This document shows, one piece after another, positions 1-17,600 of a stretch of DNA of 22,500 nucleotides (position 1 is the first letter of the stretch; every line of letters begins with the position of its first letter). This DNA is from Botryococcus braunii (lineage: Eukaryota; Chlorophyta; Trebouxiophyceae): contig KV908386.1 in assembly GCA_002005505.1 (NCBI GenBank), positions 294,574 to 317,073 of the forward strand, in the 5' to 3' direction. The position numbers and the translations under genes were made by a program. The notes beneath the pieces were generated by a model, which saw only the letters and a list, made by a program, of their open reading frames with translations, searched no databases and was not told the DNA's origin.

Positions 1-285
1 GAAGACGATGATGATGCTGCTGCTGCTGTTTTTGTGTTGGCAGCGGCGGGGACATTGTTGTTTTTTTTTTTTGGGGGGGGGGGCTTGTTTCTGAGAATTT
101 ATCCTTTAATGTCTTCCAAAGCTTTTCTGCATTTCCGCAGTCTTGTATGTTGTGAACCGCTTAAGCTGTCCTACTAATGCTGCACGCCTTCATCCGCTTA
201 TTGCTTTGTGAGAGAGGGGGTGCGGAATTCTAAGGGAAGGAGAAGCGAATGAGAGGGTCAGGAACATGTGAGAGAGGGGGTGCAG
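1..285 (+). other. Probable intron upstream of the PARN-like exon
   Basis: Non-coding as far as I can tell. It starts with GAT and GCT codon-like triplet runs (about 7-30) and holds a T12-G11 tract at 61-83. It ends in GTGCAG at 280-285, a good splice acceptor for the exon that starts at 286. A segment at 207-246 is repeated at 267-306 with few changes; the upstream version reads GTGCGG where the downstream version has the acceptor GTGCAG. An earlier exon could end inside the first 60 bases, but I cannot show this. Confidence 0.4.
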
Positions 286-1527
286 GAGTCCAAGGGAAGG
301 TTAAGCATGTCCTCGACGGATTTGCCGTACGCCGCCCTGTGGGAGGAGGATCCTAAGCCAGACCGCAGCCACGTGTTCTGGGTGGAGGGTCTCCCCGTGG
401 GGACCCGGGCTCCGGGTGTGCTGCAGATGCTGGATCCACTGATGCTGGGCCACTGCCGCCTCCATTTGCAACCTGCCGGTACCCGGGTACGGCCCCGTTC
501 CCACCCTCCCTCCCTCTTTCTCTTTATCTCTTTTCTCTCTGTCCCCCTCTCTCTCTCTTTTCCCACCCCTCCCTCCCTCTTTCTCTTTATCTCTTTTCTC
601 TCTGTCCCCCCCCCCCTCTCCTCTCTCCTCTCTCCCCCCTCTCTCTCCTCTCTCTCTCTCTCTCTGTGTGTGTGTGGTGTGGTGTGTGTGTGTGTGTGTG
701 TGTGTGCGTGCGTGTGTGTGTCTGTGTCTGTCTGTCTGTCTGTCCCCCGCGGGGTCAAGATGGGGGGTTGGGTGGAGGATCATTGGCCTCGAGATTATCA
801 TTCTCCTTGACAACATTGGGTGAAGGAGGGGAAGGGAGGGTGCAGGCTCTATTGGAGTTCTCCGACAGGCCTCGAGACTTCAAAGAAATGCTGGAGAGCC
901 TCGCCAAAGCCCTGGCTCCCGCCAAGGTGAGTTTCCTCCAACCTCTGTTGTCCGTGCAAACACTCCTCTAAATCCCTGATCGCAAAAGCTGGGCAGCTGG
1001 GCTTCAAACACTCTCATCTCTTTAGCAAACCTGTCCCGCCTCTCTACGTGCAAACCCTGAACGAACCTCCTTTGCACACTCTGAAATCCTTGAAACCCCC
1101 CCCCCCCCCCACCCCTTGGCGTGGACCCCGGGCCTGATGCCGAGTACGTAACGGAAGGCTGCCCGCTCCTGTGCTGGCAACTCTTGCAGATCTGCGACTA
1201 TCAATGAGTGCTGCGTTGCACATGACGCACATTTTGACAGTCCAGGCCTAGTGCATAGTTCAGGACTCCCATGCATTTACAACTCCTTCACAACTCCTAC
1301 CTGCGATTACATGTGCCAAGGTTTTACTTTGTCCTTGGCATTGTCCCACCTCATCATCCATCCCACCCGCCCAACCCCTTTCCTTTTCTCACCTTCCGTC
1401 GGCGTCTGCACCCCCCCAACCCCCTCTTCCTGAATACAGTCCTGCGGCTCTCTCTCTCCCTCTCCCTCCCTCCCCCCCTCCCTCCCTCCCTCCCCCCCCC
1501 TCTCTCCCTCTCTCTCTCTGTCTCCCT

Positions 1528-1591
<64 letters not shown>

Positions 1592-1982
1592 TCTCTCTCT
1601 CCCCCCCCCCCGTTCACGGCCCCGTCGCTCCGCCCACTCCAGCCCCCAATGAATTGCACTCGTCAAGATGATCAGCCATCGTTCCTGAGATGTGAATTTA
1701 GGAATCCAGGACTGTGAATTCAGGAATTCAGGAGTGTGGATTCATTGAAGAAAGACCGGGTACCCTGTGTGGCAGGTGGCGACCTACGAGGAGTACCACG
1801 CAATGCAAGCGTCGAGGTTCAGTGATTCGCGCGAAGGCTATGAGGATGAGGCAGGAGAGCCCGGCAGGGCGCGTCCCGGCTCCCACAAGCGGCGGCGCGT
1901 CGAGGATGGGCCCGAACCGCAGCCGACCGAATCCCTTCGGAAGAAGAAAGAATCACATCAGAGCATTTGCGCGATCATGTAG
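286..1982 (+). CDS. PARN: 3' end of a PARN-like poly(A)-specific ribonuclease gene, C-terminal CaaX box
   Basis: Three exons, all joined in phase 0: 286-486, 846-926 and 1776-1982 (TAG at 1980-1982), giving the last 162 residues. Seen: a DLPY block at residues 12-15; an RRM-like fold from H29, with RNP2-like VFWVEGL and RNP1-like ALLEFSD at the start of exon 2; then TYEEY at 97-101; then a charged tail with basic clusters KRRR (132-135) and RKKK (149-152), ending CAIM. Known: animal PARN has a D-I-P-Y segment just before its RRM, a TYAEY segment just after it, and a basic tail. PARN is a 3' exonuclease that shortens mRNA poly(A) tails and trims small RNAs; its catalytic DEDD domain would be encoded left of this window. 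The ATG at 307 is probably internal, because the resemblance continues upstream of it. Odd: a terminal CaaX motif is not a feature I associate with PARN. Homology was judged by eye; a different RRM protein remains possible. Confidence 0.6.
487..845 (+). other. PARN-like gene intron with 50-bp tandem duplication and CT/GT arrays
   Basis: The donor is GTACGG after CGG at 486, and the acceptor is GTGCAG ending at 845. A pyrimidine-rich unit of about 49 bases at 498-546 is repeated almost exactly at 560-609. Then come C and CT runs (to about 665), a GT run (about 666-720) and TCTG repeats (about 719-743). A competing donor at 479 would leave phase 1 and would not fit the next exon. Confidence 0.6.
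927..1775 (+). other. PARN-like gene intron with C15 and CT/C arrays
   Basis: The donor is GTGAGT at 927 (canonical), and the acceptor is GGCAG ending at 1775. It contains a C15 run (1096-1110), a CT/C-rich tract (about 1446-1611) with a near-pure CT stretch at 1538-1600, and a C11 run directly after. No coding segment recognised inside. Confidence 0.6.
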
Positions 1983-4600
1983 AACTTGGCCCTGATTTTT
2001 AGACCGACAAGGGTGAGAGGTTCGACGTGAAGAAGGGCCGGCAGGGACATGGGCGCGCTTGCATGGCTGATGCGCCTGGCCTTGATGAAGAGACTCCAGG
2101 GGCTTTTTAACCAGGGCGCTTTTTGCCGAAGAAGATGTGGAGTAATGTTTTGTCATGCGCCGGGTCGGTTTCATCATTGCCGCCGCTGGGGGTCGCCAGC
2201 TGGCTGCTCGTCGGGCGTGACTTCTAGCTTGAAATATGGGGGTCTGGGACGTTGACACATTGGGCTGGTCTTTTTTATTTAAGTCTTGTACATGAAAATG
2301 ATTACGTGATCCGATGTGTTAGGTGCACGTAAAGCAAGCAACAGGTTGGGAGCTGTAATGCCTAGGTAAAAAGGCAGGTAAAGGTCTGATTATTCTTGAT
2401 GTCTTTCGTATAACAACGAATTTACGCTCAAGAGAAACGGAGGCCTTAAGGATCCACAGCCAAGGCCCAACAGCTCCGACGATGTTTGATGCCTTACGGG
2501 CTACCTGATATCTTTGATAATGTCATCAGCTTTCATTACGAGCTCTGTTCAGAGTCGTGCCATCTCTGCTGCTTTTGCAGCGTTCCAGTGTGGCAGAAGT
2601 ATTACTTTCGTGAGCAGCAGGTGGCAGAAGTATGTTCTAGTACTGGAACACACTTCTAGTTCTAGACTTGTTCGAAAGCTATGCTTGCAATTGGCATTTA
2701 AACACTGGTGCCATACAAGGGGCCTGGGCATGGCTTCTGCCCTTGTTGCTTCGGAAAGTGCCGTTGTACCTCTTTAGGATCCATGGAGGAGGTCCTGCAT
2801 ACAGATGGGGACCCCACTGCATCTGCAAGTTTTGTTTCGGGAATTTTCGGTGCCCCTGGAGTGCGCGCATACACGCGCGTGTGTGTTGGGACTGTACATT
2901 TGTAGAAGTAAAGATGGTCAGGAAATGTGTATTTGCAGAACTCACGAGCATCACTTGTATGCTCCTAGTTATGGTAACTACTCGCTCGTAAATGTTACAT
3001 GTCAACGGAGGGTGGTCCTGCGTTGAAGCATAATTGCAGTGATATTTATTGTGAATTCCAGCTTCGAAGCTCCAATAAAGTTCGAATTCGGGAATGCTGC
3101 GCTTGAGCCTGAGCTCGTTTGAAGAAGTCCAAAACAGAACACATATCTTTTTAACTTTTCAAGGAAAAATATTGGATTGCGCATGGTGCATGTGGAAGAG
3201 CTATACCTGTTTCTACGGGACGGTGATACTGGCACGTGCCAGCGCCTGGCCTCCCTTCTAAGGTGTGGGTGGCACGCACACCTTAGACACATTAACGAAT
3301 AGTCACGTGACGCATTAGCGAATAGTCTGGAATGGTGTATCCCATGCATGTGAGCATTGGATTTCTTGCGGCAGCCCAACAGTCTTGCAATCCCCCCTTT
3401 TCTAACATTGTTATACCCAGAGGTTTGTCGAGCTTCAGGCCAAGTTGTGCTGGGTCCTTGATGGTAGCATGTGTGTGGAGGCTTATCATGACTGATCAAG
3501 GTTGCATTGATGACATCATGGTTGGCAAAATCTGTGAAACGTTTAAAGGATGGACGGCTCGATGTGTGGCTAGCCTGGCTAGCCTGGCAGCGCTGGAGAA
3601 AGAATTTCTAAACATCAAAAAGGGAGTGGATCCAGAAAGTGGATGCCGAAGTGGATTTGGACACCCTACTGAAAATTATTTCATTGCTTTCTTTTCAGAA
3701 AAATTAGTTGTTCATTGAGGCACCTGCCCGCAGGTTGAAGGGTGGCGGCGGTAATGGCCCTGCTGCCCACGTGTACATGTGCTTACCAGCATGCTGCAAT
3801 GCAGTCACAACTTGGTTGTGCCAATCATGAACACTCTACCGGCGCTGGGCAGTTAACATATGTGTAGACATACAATTTTGAGTGCCAAAGATATCTATAA
3901 TCGATGTCCGAAAATCTTTATTGAGTTCTCCGCTTAGCAGGTATTTCTCAAGAGCCAGCTGCAGGGAGAATACCGAACCCGAAATTTGAATACTTTGCCA
4001 TCTAGAATTGTCGGTATGGTAGATGTATGTATTGCAGTGCGTGCGGACCGTGCACATGGCCCACACCTTGATTACGTGGGCTGATGGAGGTGTGAGGCTT
4101 TTTGGACAAGAAAATGAAACGCAAGGCCATGACGCTGGGGTCTACTGATCAGGCGGGGACCTCATGAGGTTGGTCCATTTCTGCAACAGACAAGTGATCC
4201 TGACATCTGCGTGAAGCGTGTGCAAGCGGAAAGCCTAGGTAGAAAGCAGCCCATTTGAATGAATCTAAATTTGGCGCCCAGGCCTAGGAAGATTAATATT
4301 GTCATCGAAACAGGCTGTATAGCCTCCGATAGCTATCGAGGACCATATATAGTATGCGATATCACACCTTGTGCGCTTCTATTGGGAATAGCAGGGGAGG
4401 CCGTCCAGTGTAGAAAAGCGGAGGCTGGAACATGTTATTATTGCTCAAGGGAGGGCTGGTGGTGCACCGCAATTGCTTGCAAGCCACGTGGCTTGTGCAT
4501 TGCCCTCTGCTGGAGTCTCCCCCTGTGGGAGTCTCCCCTTGTAAGGAATGAGGGGCCAAAAAGGGGCTGGATCTGGAAGTCGTCCTGCGAATGATGATGA

Positions 4601-4830
4601 TACATATTAGATGTACATATGTACATCTGGTATATCATGCACATGCGCTTCCATGTTGTACATATATGTGAATACACATTCATATATATGAATACACTTA
4701 CGGTGTTTACTGAATGACCTGTGTCAACTTGCTCACGGCATACGCTGCAGCTGTATGCATACATATGTATATGTATATGTATACATATGTATGGGGATAT
4801 CGATACCTCAGTGTGCATGCATATGTACAT
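4601..4830. repeat. AT-rich cluster of palindromes
   Basis: A tract of ATAC, ATGT and TATA steps contains three symmetrical elements: a perfect 20-bp palindrome at 4609-4628, a perfect 16-bp palindrome at 4678-4693, and an inverted repeat with 14-bp arms at 4758-4771 and 4780-4793 around an 8-base loop. Alternating purine-pyrimidine AT sequence makes short palindromes likely by chance, so function is not implied. Confidence 0.6.
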
Positions 4831-5429
4831 GGTTATTAATCAATCATGGTCACACCCTGTCAGTAGTTTGTTTGAAATCGTCATATTGATATCATGTGTA
4901 CTTGGTATGTCTACACCATGTACGCAGACCCCAGATATGTGCGAGGTAAAGTAATTACTTGCGCATGCATGCCTTTACAGATTGTGGCCACTTAAACATA
5001 CATTTTTGCACGACGTCGACAGGATGCAAGACACGTGGGTTGAGGGTTGCGTCCACGCTTACGAGTCCGTCTGCACGAGGAACCCCACGCTTTTGAGATC
5101 GAGCATCCCAATCCTCAAACCCATAGACGCCTCCATGAAAGAAACCTACGGAAATCGAGGCTTCTTGCTTGAGACATGCCGCCCTTGCTAGGTGCGCAAG
5201 CAAGGCTTTGTCCCTCCATCTTTTGCTGCTGTGGCTACGTTATTGCAGCGGCCCGGGCAATGCTGGGCCCAGCAATGAATATTCATCCATTAATGTGCTA
5301 ACCTAAAGTACCACGACAGCAGATTGAAGTGCTGAGTAAGACGTAGGTGCCACAACACACGTGGCTGTACACGTGCTGCTGCGTTTGGAAGTTCCCAGGT
5401 CACGCTGGGTTTGGTCCTCCAAATACGTA

Positions 5430-5455
5430 TAACAGTAGTGTATACACTACTGTTA
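5430..5455. other. Perfect 26-bp palindrome
   Basis: The 13-base half-site starting TAACAGTAGTG is followed directly by its exact reverse complement, centred between 5442 and 5443. It has no spacer. It lies about 510 bases before the start codon of GH5 copy 1. It could be a binding site for a dimeric protein, a mobile-element footprint or a chance symmetry. Confidence 0.75.
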
Positions 5456-5562
5456 ACAACGTTGAAATCATGTCTGAAAGTGCTAGTCTATCGTCTTCTG
5501 TTTGCTCGTTCATATTTCCCAGTCGCCATGCATGGCGCCTCCATGGTGGGAAAAAGAAAGGC

Positions 5563-5582
5563 GGGGGGGGGGGGGGGGGGGG
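5563..5582 (+). repeat. G20 homopolymer
   Basis: Twenty consecutive G bases. A short CGCCATGCATGGCG palindrome lies just upstream at 5524-5537. Other long G or C runs in the window: C15 at 1096, C12 at 6954, G13 at 6987, G18 at 7878, G14 at 8308, G13 at 8716, G10 at 16445 and G12 at 21622. Run lengths are unreliable in assemblies. Confidence 0.85.
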
Positions 5583-5960
5583 CAGTCCGGCAGTGCTGCT
5601 GGCACACTTCCAGTGCGAGAGAGGGCGGGATTGACTGACCACGGCGTGAGGGCCTCCCCAGGAGGCACATGCATACCACGTGCTGCTGACGGGACATGGT
5701 CTCCTTGCTGCGCATCCCTGTCAAGATAATTTAATTAGAGTGAGATTCTTTGTAACCTTCAGCGCTCTCCTGCCTCTTGCTTGTCATACTTAGAAACTGC
5801 ACATTTCATTTCTGTACTTGCCTTTCGAGATCCCAAATCAATAACCCATGAACGACTCCGGGAGAGGGGCGGGGCCGATCCTTGTACCGCCAGGCGCGAC
5901 AGCTTAAGTAACAGTATTTGGGACATTAAGTCTTAAATATTGGATTTTTAATATTAGATT

Positions 5961-11337
<5,377 letters not shown>

Positions 11338-12093
11338 TCCCAGTCGCCACCAGAGTAGTCGCCACTATCCATTGATTGAATATTTGATATGAGGTCGATG
11401 CAATTCTCGCCCAGCCTACGGGATAGTGGACTCTTCTGACCTGCGGCAGTGCTGGCATGGACATGGATACTTTGAGTTGCACGTAGTCAGGAAACATGTT
11501 GCCACCTCTGGCACAAGTTGACATGTGATCACGAGTGAAAGTGATGAAATTCGTTTGTGTGGAACAGATGAGGAAGGAGCACATGACAAGCTTGATCAAT
11601 GCCTTGGACTTTTGACCTGCATCATTAAGATGGGATTCGCAGTACTGTGCTGGCCGCGGATCTCAACAAGAGCATTTAAAGCCTGTTACATTGTTAACTT
11701 CAACGGACATGAAGTAGACCTTCAAAATTCGTTCTGAAGCAAACTTCTAGGGGTTTGAGCGACCTCAGAAGGACACAGGAATCTTCGGAAAATTTGTAAG
11801 CAGAAGGTGCTTCCGGGATCCGATTGAACAGGATAGTTATCAGCAGATTATATAATAGATGTATACAGCATCACATGTGATGTCGTGGATTATTAATATT
11901 GGGCAGACAAATCTAATGACTTGCAAGACATGTGGGTTTGCATGCCATGATCTCCGTACATTGCCCCAAGACTAGGGACTTAAGTTATAATTATTTATAA
12001 ATTGCATTGGGATTGCAATTATTATAGTTATAAGCTGCTAAGAATGCCGTAGAAGTGTGATGCATCCATGTGGTGGTTTATCCAGGCACACGG

Positions 12094-12130
12094 CAAAAGT
12101 GGAGTCCATTTGCAATTGGACTCCATTTTG
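12094..12130. other. Imperfect hairpin
   Basis: The left arm 12094-12108 and right arm 12117-12130 pair over about 13 bases with one bulge, around an 8-base loop (TTTGCAAT). The core arms are GGAGTCCA and TGGACTCC. It lies about 0.8 kb downstream of copy 1; no function assigned. Confidence 0.5.
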
Positions 12131-12256
12131 CATTAGCCATGATCATGATACGTGGTTGACGACTGACGGCTGTTCAGTACTGCTACACCTTGTAGTAGCC
12201 ACTGACCACGTTCAAAGTTTTTAAACTTGAATAAAAGAAAAAGCGATGCCGAGCTG

Positions 12257-12414
<158 letters not shown>

Positions 12415-13527
12415 GTGAGTGAGTGGGTGGGTGTCTTGGTGGTGATAGTTAAGGTTGATGGTAATTTCCATGTTTCAAAACACTGATTTTCTGTCGGCCG
12501 GTTTCTCGACGACGGATTCTTAACCTGCCCCCTCTGGGGTGCAGGTTTTCCGGTGTCGGGGGCCGACAGCCTTGGATGCCCGCTGGGGAGGCCTATAATG
12601 GAGACGCGCTGGTAACGCCTTGCACGCGCCAGAGATCCGAGGCAGGCATATAAGAAAGTCAAAAATTCGGTTGGCAACGGCACTGAAATAAACAGGGTTC
12701 AGCTCCGCCGAGATGCGGTGTAGCTCTGAGGTCCGGAAGCTGTCCGTAAGCCCTGTAAATCGCAAATCTACTGTTTAAATCGGAAATCTAGCACGGAGAG
12801 ATGGGATTTCGCGGCGTGGCAGCCTGAGCGGAGGCTTTTGTACAGCCTGTGTACAGCGCTGTATTGCGGTGTATTGCAGGTAACGCTGCGCCATGCACTC
12901 GCGCTGCAAGGCGCGTAATGCTGCCACCTCTTCCACGTGACCTGGTCATGTGCTCTGCTGCTTAGGGAGCCGCGCAGATGTGCACTCCGAAAAACCGTCG
13001 ACACGAACTTGCAAAGTTCAGCATACGTGATGAGGCTCAGTCAAATATGCCGTTTTAATATTTAATGATGTGCTGAAAAGTTTTGAGGGCTGCGAGGAGT
13101 GGTTCACAGGGATACGATGGAAACTGTTTTCCACGACGAGTGCGGACATCGATGTGCCCACTTTCAAGGATTCTGACTTCGGCCATCAAGAGTAAGACAT
13201 TCTTAAGACATCTTAAGGCAATGGAAGTGGTATCTGTGCAGTAAGTCCGCGAGATCGCGTTTTCCGGGTGCGCCATTCGTTGAGCACCGATATCGATTTA
13301 CCCACATACAAATTTCCAGAATTCTCCCAGCCACCTTAACCCTGTTGTTTTTACATTTGAATTCATTGAAAGGGTTAAATGTTCAGTAAGTTTGCAGGAA
13401 ACGTTTTGCGGTTCCGCCATCCGCCGACATCTGCCTACGACTTTTTACCGTATGTTTATAGTGCTGCCTTCAAATGTGCATGCATCTGGATCACAGCTCG
13501 TCAGTTTTAGGATGGCAGAACCAGATG

Positions 13528-13645
13528 TGCTATTATGATGTTTGTCTCCCCGTGCACATCTCACATACCCTGTTCGCATCCCAACCTAATTTCGCCTGCA
13601 GAGCTTTTCCGCACTGGACTGCGCCTGCCATCTGCAGGGATTTAC
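13528..13645 (+). repeat. Duplicated segment, copy A (left of the GA array)
   Basis: From ATGATG at 13535, 36 codons align without gaps to the segment starting at 14037, with both frames open. About 27 of 36 encoded residues match, by hand count. Of the 16 codons that differ, seven are silent. This suggests a duplicated coding exon or element fragment rather than random repeat DNA, but I do not recognise the peptide (it contains SPCTSHIP and SHPNL). Confidence 0.55.
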
Positions 13646-13828
13646 TATCAGTCTCAGGCCCCCAGTGCCCCAATCGTCACGTGTCGACAGCCGACGAGCT
13701 GCAGGTGTAAAAAATATATGGATCCGGCAAAATCATGCGTGAAAGGGAAGAGAACAAGAAAACAGAAAGATGGGAAGGAGACAAGGGGGCCCCCGGGGGG
13801 GGGGGGAGGGAGAGGGTAGAGGAGAAAG

Positions 13829-14150
<322 letters not shown>

Positions 14151-14570
14151 AGGTTCCGCCGATCCGCCTAAAGGGATGGCCCTATGTTTGTTGAACCTGC
14201 CTTGTTGTTCTGCGACAGTGTCCCTGGGACAGTCGGTGTGACGCCGACGGGGTCCCCGAGTCGGGGTCGTTGGTAACGACTCGTTACATTGCCGTTAGTG
14301 TACGTGACGTATGAACGCACCTTCAAATTTATCGTCACAGCTGCCATCTCGAGGTCAAGTCAGAGGAGAACTGCTGTTACTCTGAGGACCAAACCCAGTC
14401 GAGCACCTGCGAAGACAAATGTGCAAAGATGGCGGGGGTTGCTCATCTACGTGTCTGGTCGTGACTGAAGGCTTCACCTCGTGTTGTTACTCGGGCGTCG
14501 CCAACGTGCATTCAGCTTACATAGTCTCGGGGATGAGACGCAGCAGAAGTTCTCTCCTTCTTGATTTGCA

Positions 14571-14656
14571 ATGAACAGAAGGTTTTCTGGATGCTTTCGT
14601 TGATCATAAGATGTCACTTGTACTCCGCTTGCAGTATTGGACTTGGTATGTCGTAG
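14571..14656 (+). promoter_or_regulatory. Two possible upstream ORFs before GH5 copy 2
   Basis: ATG at 14571 opens an 11-codon frame ending at 14603. ATG at 14591 opens a 22-codon frame ending at 14656, overlapping the main start at 14611 in another frame. They matter only if transcription begins upstream of 14571, which I cannot tell. The main ATG has a favourable A at -3. Confidence 0.25.
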
Positions 14657-17600
14657 CAATTTTATTAGCAATAGCCGGATTGGGAGAAACCGCCAGTTCA
14701 GTACGGGCGGGTCCCAACAACAGATTTTATGATGGTACTGGCCGAGTAAGTTGTCTCCCCTTTTAGCTGCGACAATCAGTCCTGCGAGCCGTCAGTGATA
14801 GTTGTAAAGGGTCTTCTGCGAGATACAAATGAGAACAACAGGGACTCAATAATGGTATTTGAGAACTGCAGGTGGTGCTACTTCGTGGTTTCAATGTTGT
14901 TGGTAGGGTTAAGACACCACCTTTTGCACCCTTTTCCGACCTTTCAACATTGGATTCCATTGCTAGTCTGGGGGCGAACGTTGCGCGCGTACCGTTTATT
15001 TGGGAGGCTTTTGAGCCTACACGTGGATCATATAATTCCACGTACCTGAAGTACTACCAAGGTGTTGTCCAGGTTATTCCCGATCCTTGTCCATATTGCG
15101 TGCCGTCACTACTGCTAGTGCAGTTGCCCTGGAACATGCTTATAATTTCATGATGAGGAACCGGTTTGGGGTTGTGCAGTATCTCTTCAGAATGGGAATT
15201 CTCAGCATTATAGACATACATCAAGATGGAATCTCAAGATACCTAAACTATGGCTGTGGTGATGGCTTTCCAAAATGGGTCATTCCTGCCAGATATCTCA
15301 ACCTGCTCAGCACTCCAGACAATGGCGCAAAATGCAAAAACTGGAAGTATACTTTCCTATTTGATCCAGTTTTGGCCGGCACATGGCTAGCGTTTTTTAC
15401 AAATGAAAATAAGATCCGCGATGCCTTTTTGAAGGTTTGGGATATTCTGGCAGGTTAGCTTTCTAGTTCCCAAAATGGAAATGCGTGCATTGTTTCAGAT
15501 CAGGGAAGGATGTCCTACCTAGACAGTGTTGCAGGCCACTCGCACCCAACACACGGAATCGCATTCAAGATAACTGGATATTCTACTTGATGCTGTAAAG
15601 TTCGATTGCACCTTCCTCACTGGCCAACATTTTACACATCATACGAATAGTTATTAATACCTCACAAGAGGTCATGGTCCCTGCAGCTGCCTAGCTAAGC
15701 CAAGGATAACACAAGGATTCAAGCAGCTGCGTTGCCCCCAAGTATGCTCTGTGGTTAATACACCGCATAGTCTGCAAACAGTCTGCAGAGACTATTTATG
15801 CTTTTCTCCTATTAAGGTTAAGATGTCTCTGTTAAATTTTCCTGCTGCAAACTTCTGTCTCTACAGGATCTGTAGGGCCCATTGTTTGTCAATCCGCAAG
15901 TGTAGTGAATTGGTGGGCAGGTACCTTCGCGGGAAACCCGGCTGTTTTGGGATATGACATCCTCAATGAGCCTGATGGCTCACAACGGTACCAGATTCAA
16001 GCACTTTGGGAGGATGCAGCCAAAGTAATAAGGAGTCGGGACCCCGATGCAATCCTTTTCCTCACGCCCCAGGTTCTACTTGGGGCGGTATGAACTCTGC
16101 AAAGGTTGGTAGAGGCAACATGCCTTTTCAAGCAAATAAAACTTCAAGAATTAGGTTTCTTGACCACATGCATCGCTGACTGACAGTACAGGAGCAATGA
16201 TGCCCGTCCTGAGCAGAACACCTCTTGCTAAATGGTCCTGCAATTGGCATCTCATGCAAATCTACTGACTCTGCCAATTTCACGCCTGCTTGCTGATGCA
16301 GGCATCCACTTCAGGAAAACTCCAGCATGTCAGACATACATTTTTGGACACGGATCCTGTTTTGGGCACTCACATGTCACTAGCACATTGATATGGAAAT
16401 ATATATATTACTGTCGTCAAAGTGGGCTGATCACACACTAGCTAGGGGGGGGGGTGCCTAGCTGGTGCAAATATAAGTATTTCAATTGGGTCTTGTCGCT
16501 GTCATTGTTATCCTAGGCACCTCCTGCTGGGCATACCTTCAAACTAGTGGGGTTCTTTCTTTAACAGCATCACTGTGGGCTGCTTGGGTGGCAGAGACTT
16601 ATAGATATTACAATCAATCTATAGAGTGGGTGCATTGCATATTCCAAAGCCAAGAGCAATCCAGGCCCCTTTATGCTAGAACTGACATTTTGCGCCTGGT
16701 TCTACAGGGGGGAACTCCAGAATTTGGAAGGCCTACCTTCAAAAATTATGCTATTTCAATCCACTGGTACCCAGTCCTGGATTTGCCTTTCTTTCCAAGT
16801 ACAGAACAGCAGTTCCAGACTTGGTTTGAACATGTGTATCCATGGGGTGCTCCACTTTTTGTTGGTGAGTTTGGGCTGGAGCCGGCATGTTATGAACCCG
16901 GGAAGCAGACGGTGAGGGCCCTTCTCCAACAGTAGAAGACTCACCACACCATTCGATCTTTGGGAGATGGCACAATTGTGACGCAATGTCCTCTTCAAAA
17001 CGGAGGGAGCTCTTGAAGCTTTGTCTGTTTACTGTTTTTTAAGGTTGAAGGTTTTGAAGGTTGATGTTTGCATGAGTGGATTTCCACCATTTTCCTCTAT
17101 TGAGAGTTCTGTAGGATTCTATAGCCTGGAGCACAGGTCTCTGTGATGGGCCCCCCGACATGCACTTATTCAATAACCAGAAGGGACAGGCTCCTGACAA
17201 ATCAGTGTTTTGGACAGACCGCCATGCTCATTGATCAGCTGTACAACTTCTTTGACATGTATTTCCTCTCTTGGACACAATGGGGCTGGTTTAATGCATG
17301 GGACAACAAAGTATTGGATGGCTGGAACCTGGAAAACTTCAGCATTGTGGACAATTTTCAAAACATTAGGTCGAATTACGCTATCCGGCCATATCCCCGA
17401 GCTACTGCTGGCATTCCCATATCCTTTGCGGTGAGACCTCATGTACCCCTCTTCGCAGTCATAGATTGTGTCGGATGTCGCTACCTAGGAGTGTCTTCTT
17501 TGCAATAGACCACGTCGCCGCCTTTTTGCTGGCGGCACTTTTGAACATATTTGAAAACCTGTCACGTTTCACATAATGGATTACGCTGCATTGACACGTG

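Larger units (their letters stand above)
1983..5960. other. Intergenic spacer, no supportable gene
   Basis: The first few hundred bases are probably the 3' UTR of the PARN-like gene. The rest has no reading frame I recognise. The longest are an ATG-started frame at 3332-3718 (+, 128 codons) and an overlapping frame at 3002-3499 (-). Neither shows a known motif, and both cover the same DNA. Short structures seen: a direct repeat of GTGGCAGAAGTAT at 2590 and 2621; a 14-bp palindrome at 3229-3242; 10-bp inverted arms at 3258-3267 and 3277-3286; a 15-bp near-exact direct repeat at 3290-3304 and 3313-3327; a 16-bp palindrome around CACGTG at 4480-4495; and GGAGTCTCCCC twice at 4512 and 4528. Confidence 0.5.

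Noticed and set aside
61..83. T12-G11 tract as a regulatory element or G-quadruplex
   Set aside because: A single unbroken G run is common in this window and typical of slippage; there is no pattern of four spaced G tracts.
3002..3718. Protein-coding gene on either strand (165-codon minus frame, 128-codon plus frame)
   Set aside because: The frames overlap each other, show no recognisable motif or splice context, and contain short repeat structures; length alone is not enough.
4982..5191. 70-codon plus-strand frame after a TTTACAG acceptor-like site
   Set aside because: No start codon supported, no motif, no compatible neighbouring exon, and the minus strand is equally open.
14221..14300. 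Possible structured RNA or tRNA-like fold
   Set aside because: It has GGGAC/GTCCC and GTCGTT/AACGAC pairs but no tRNA cloverleaf, anticodon arm or T-loop consensus that I can place.
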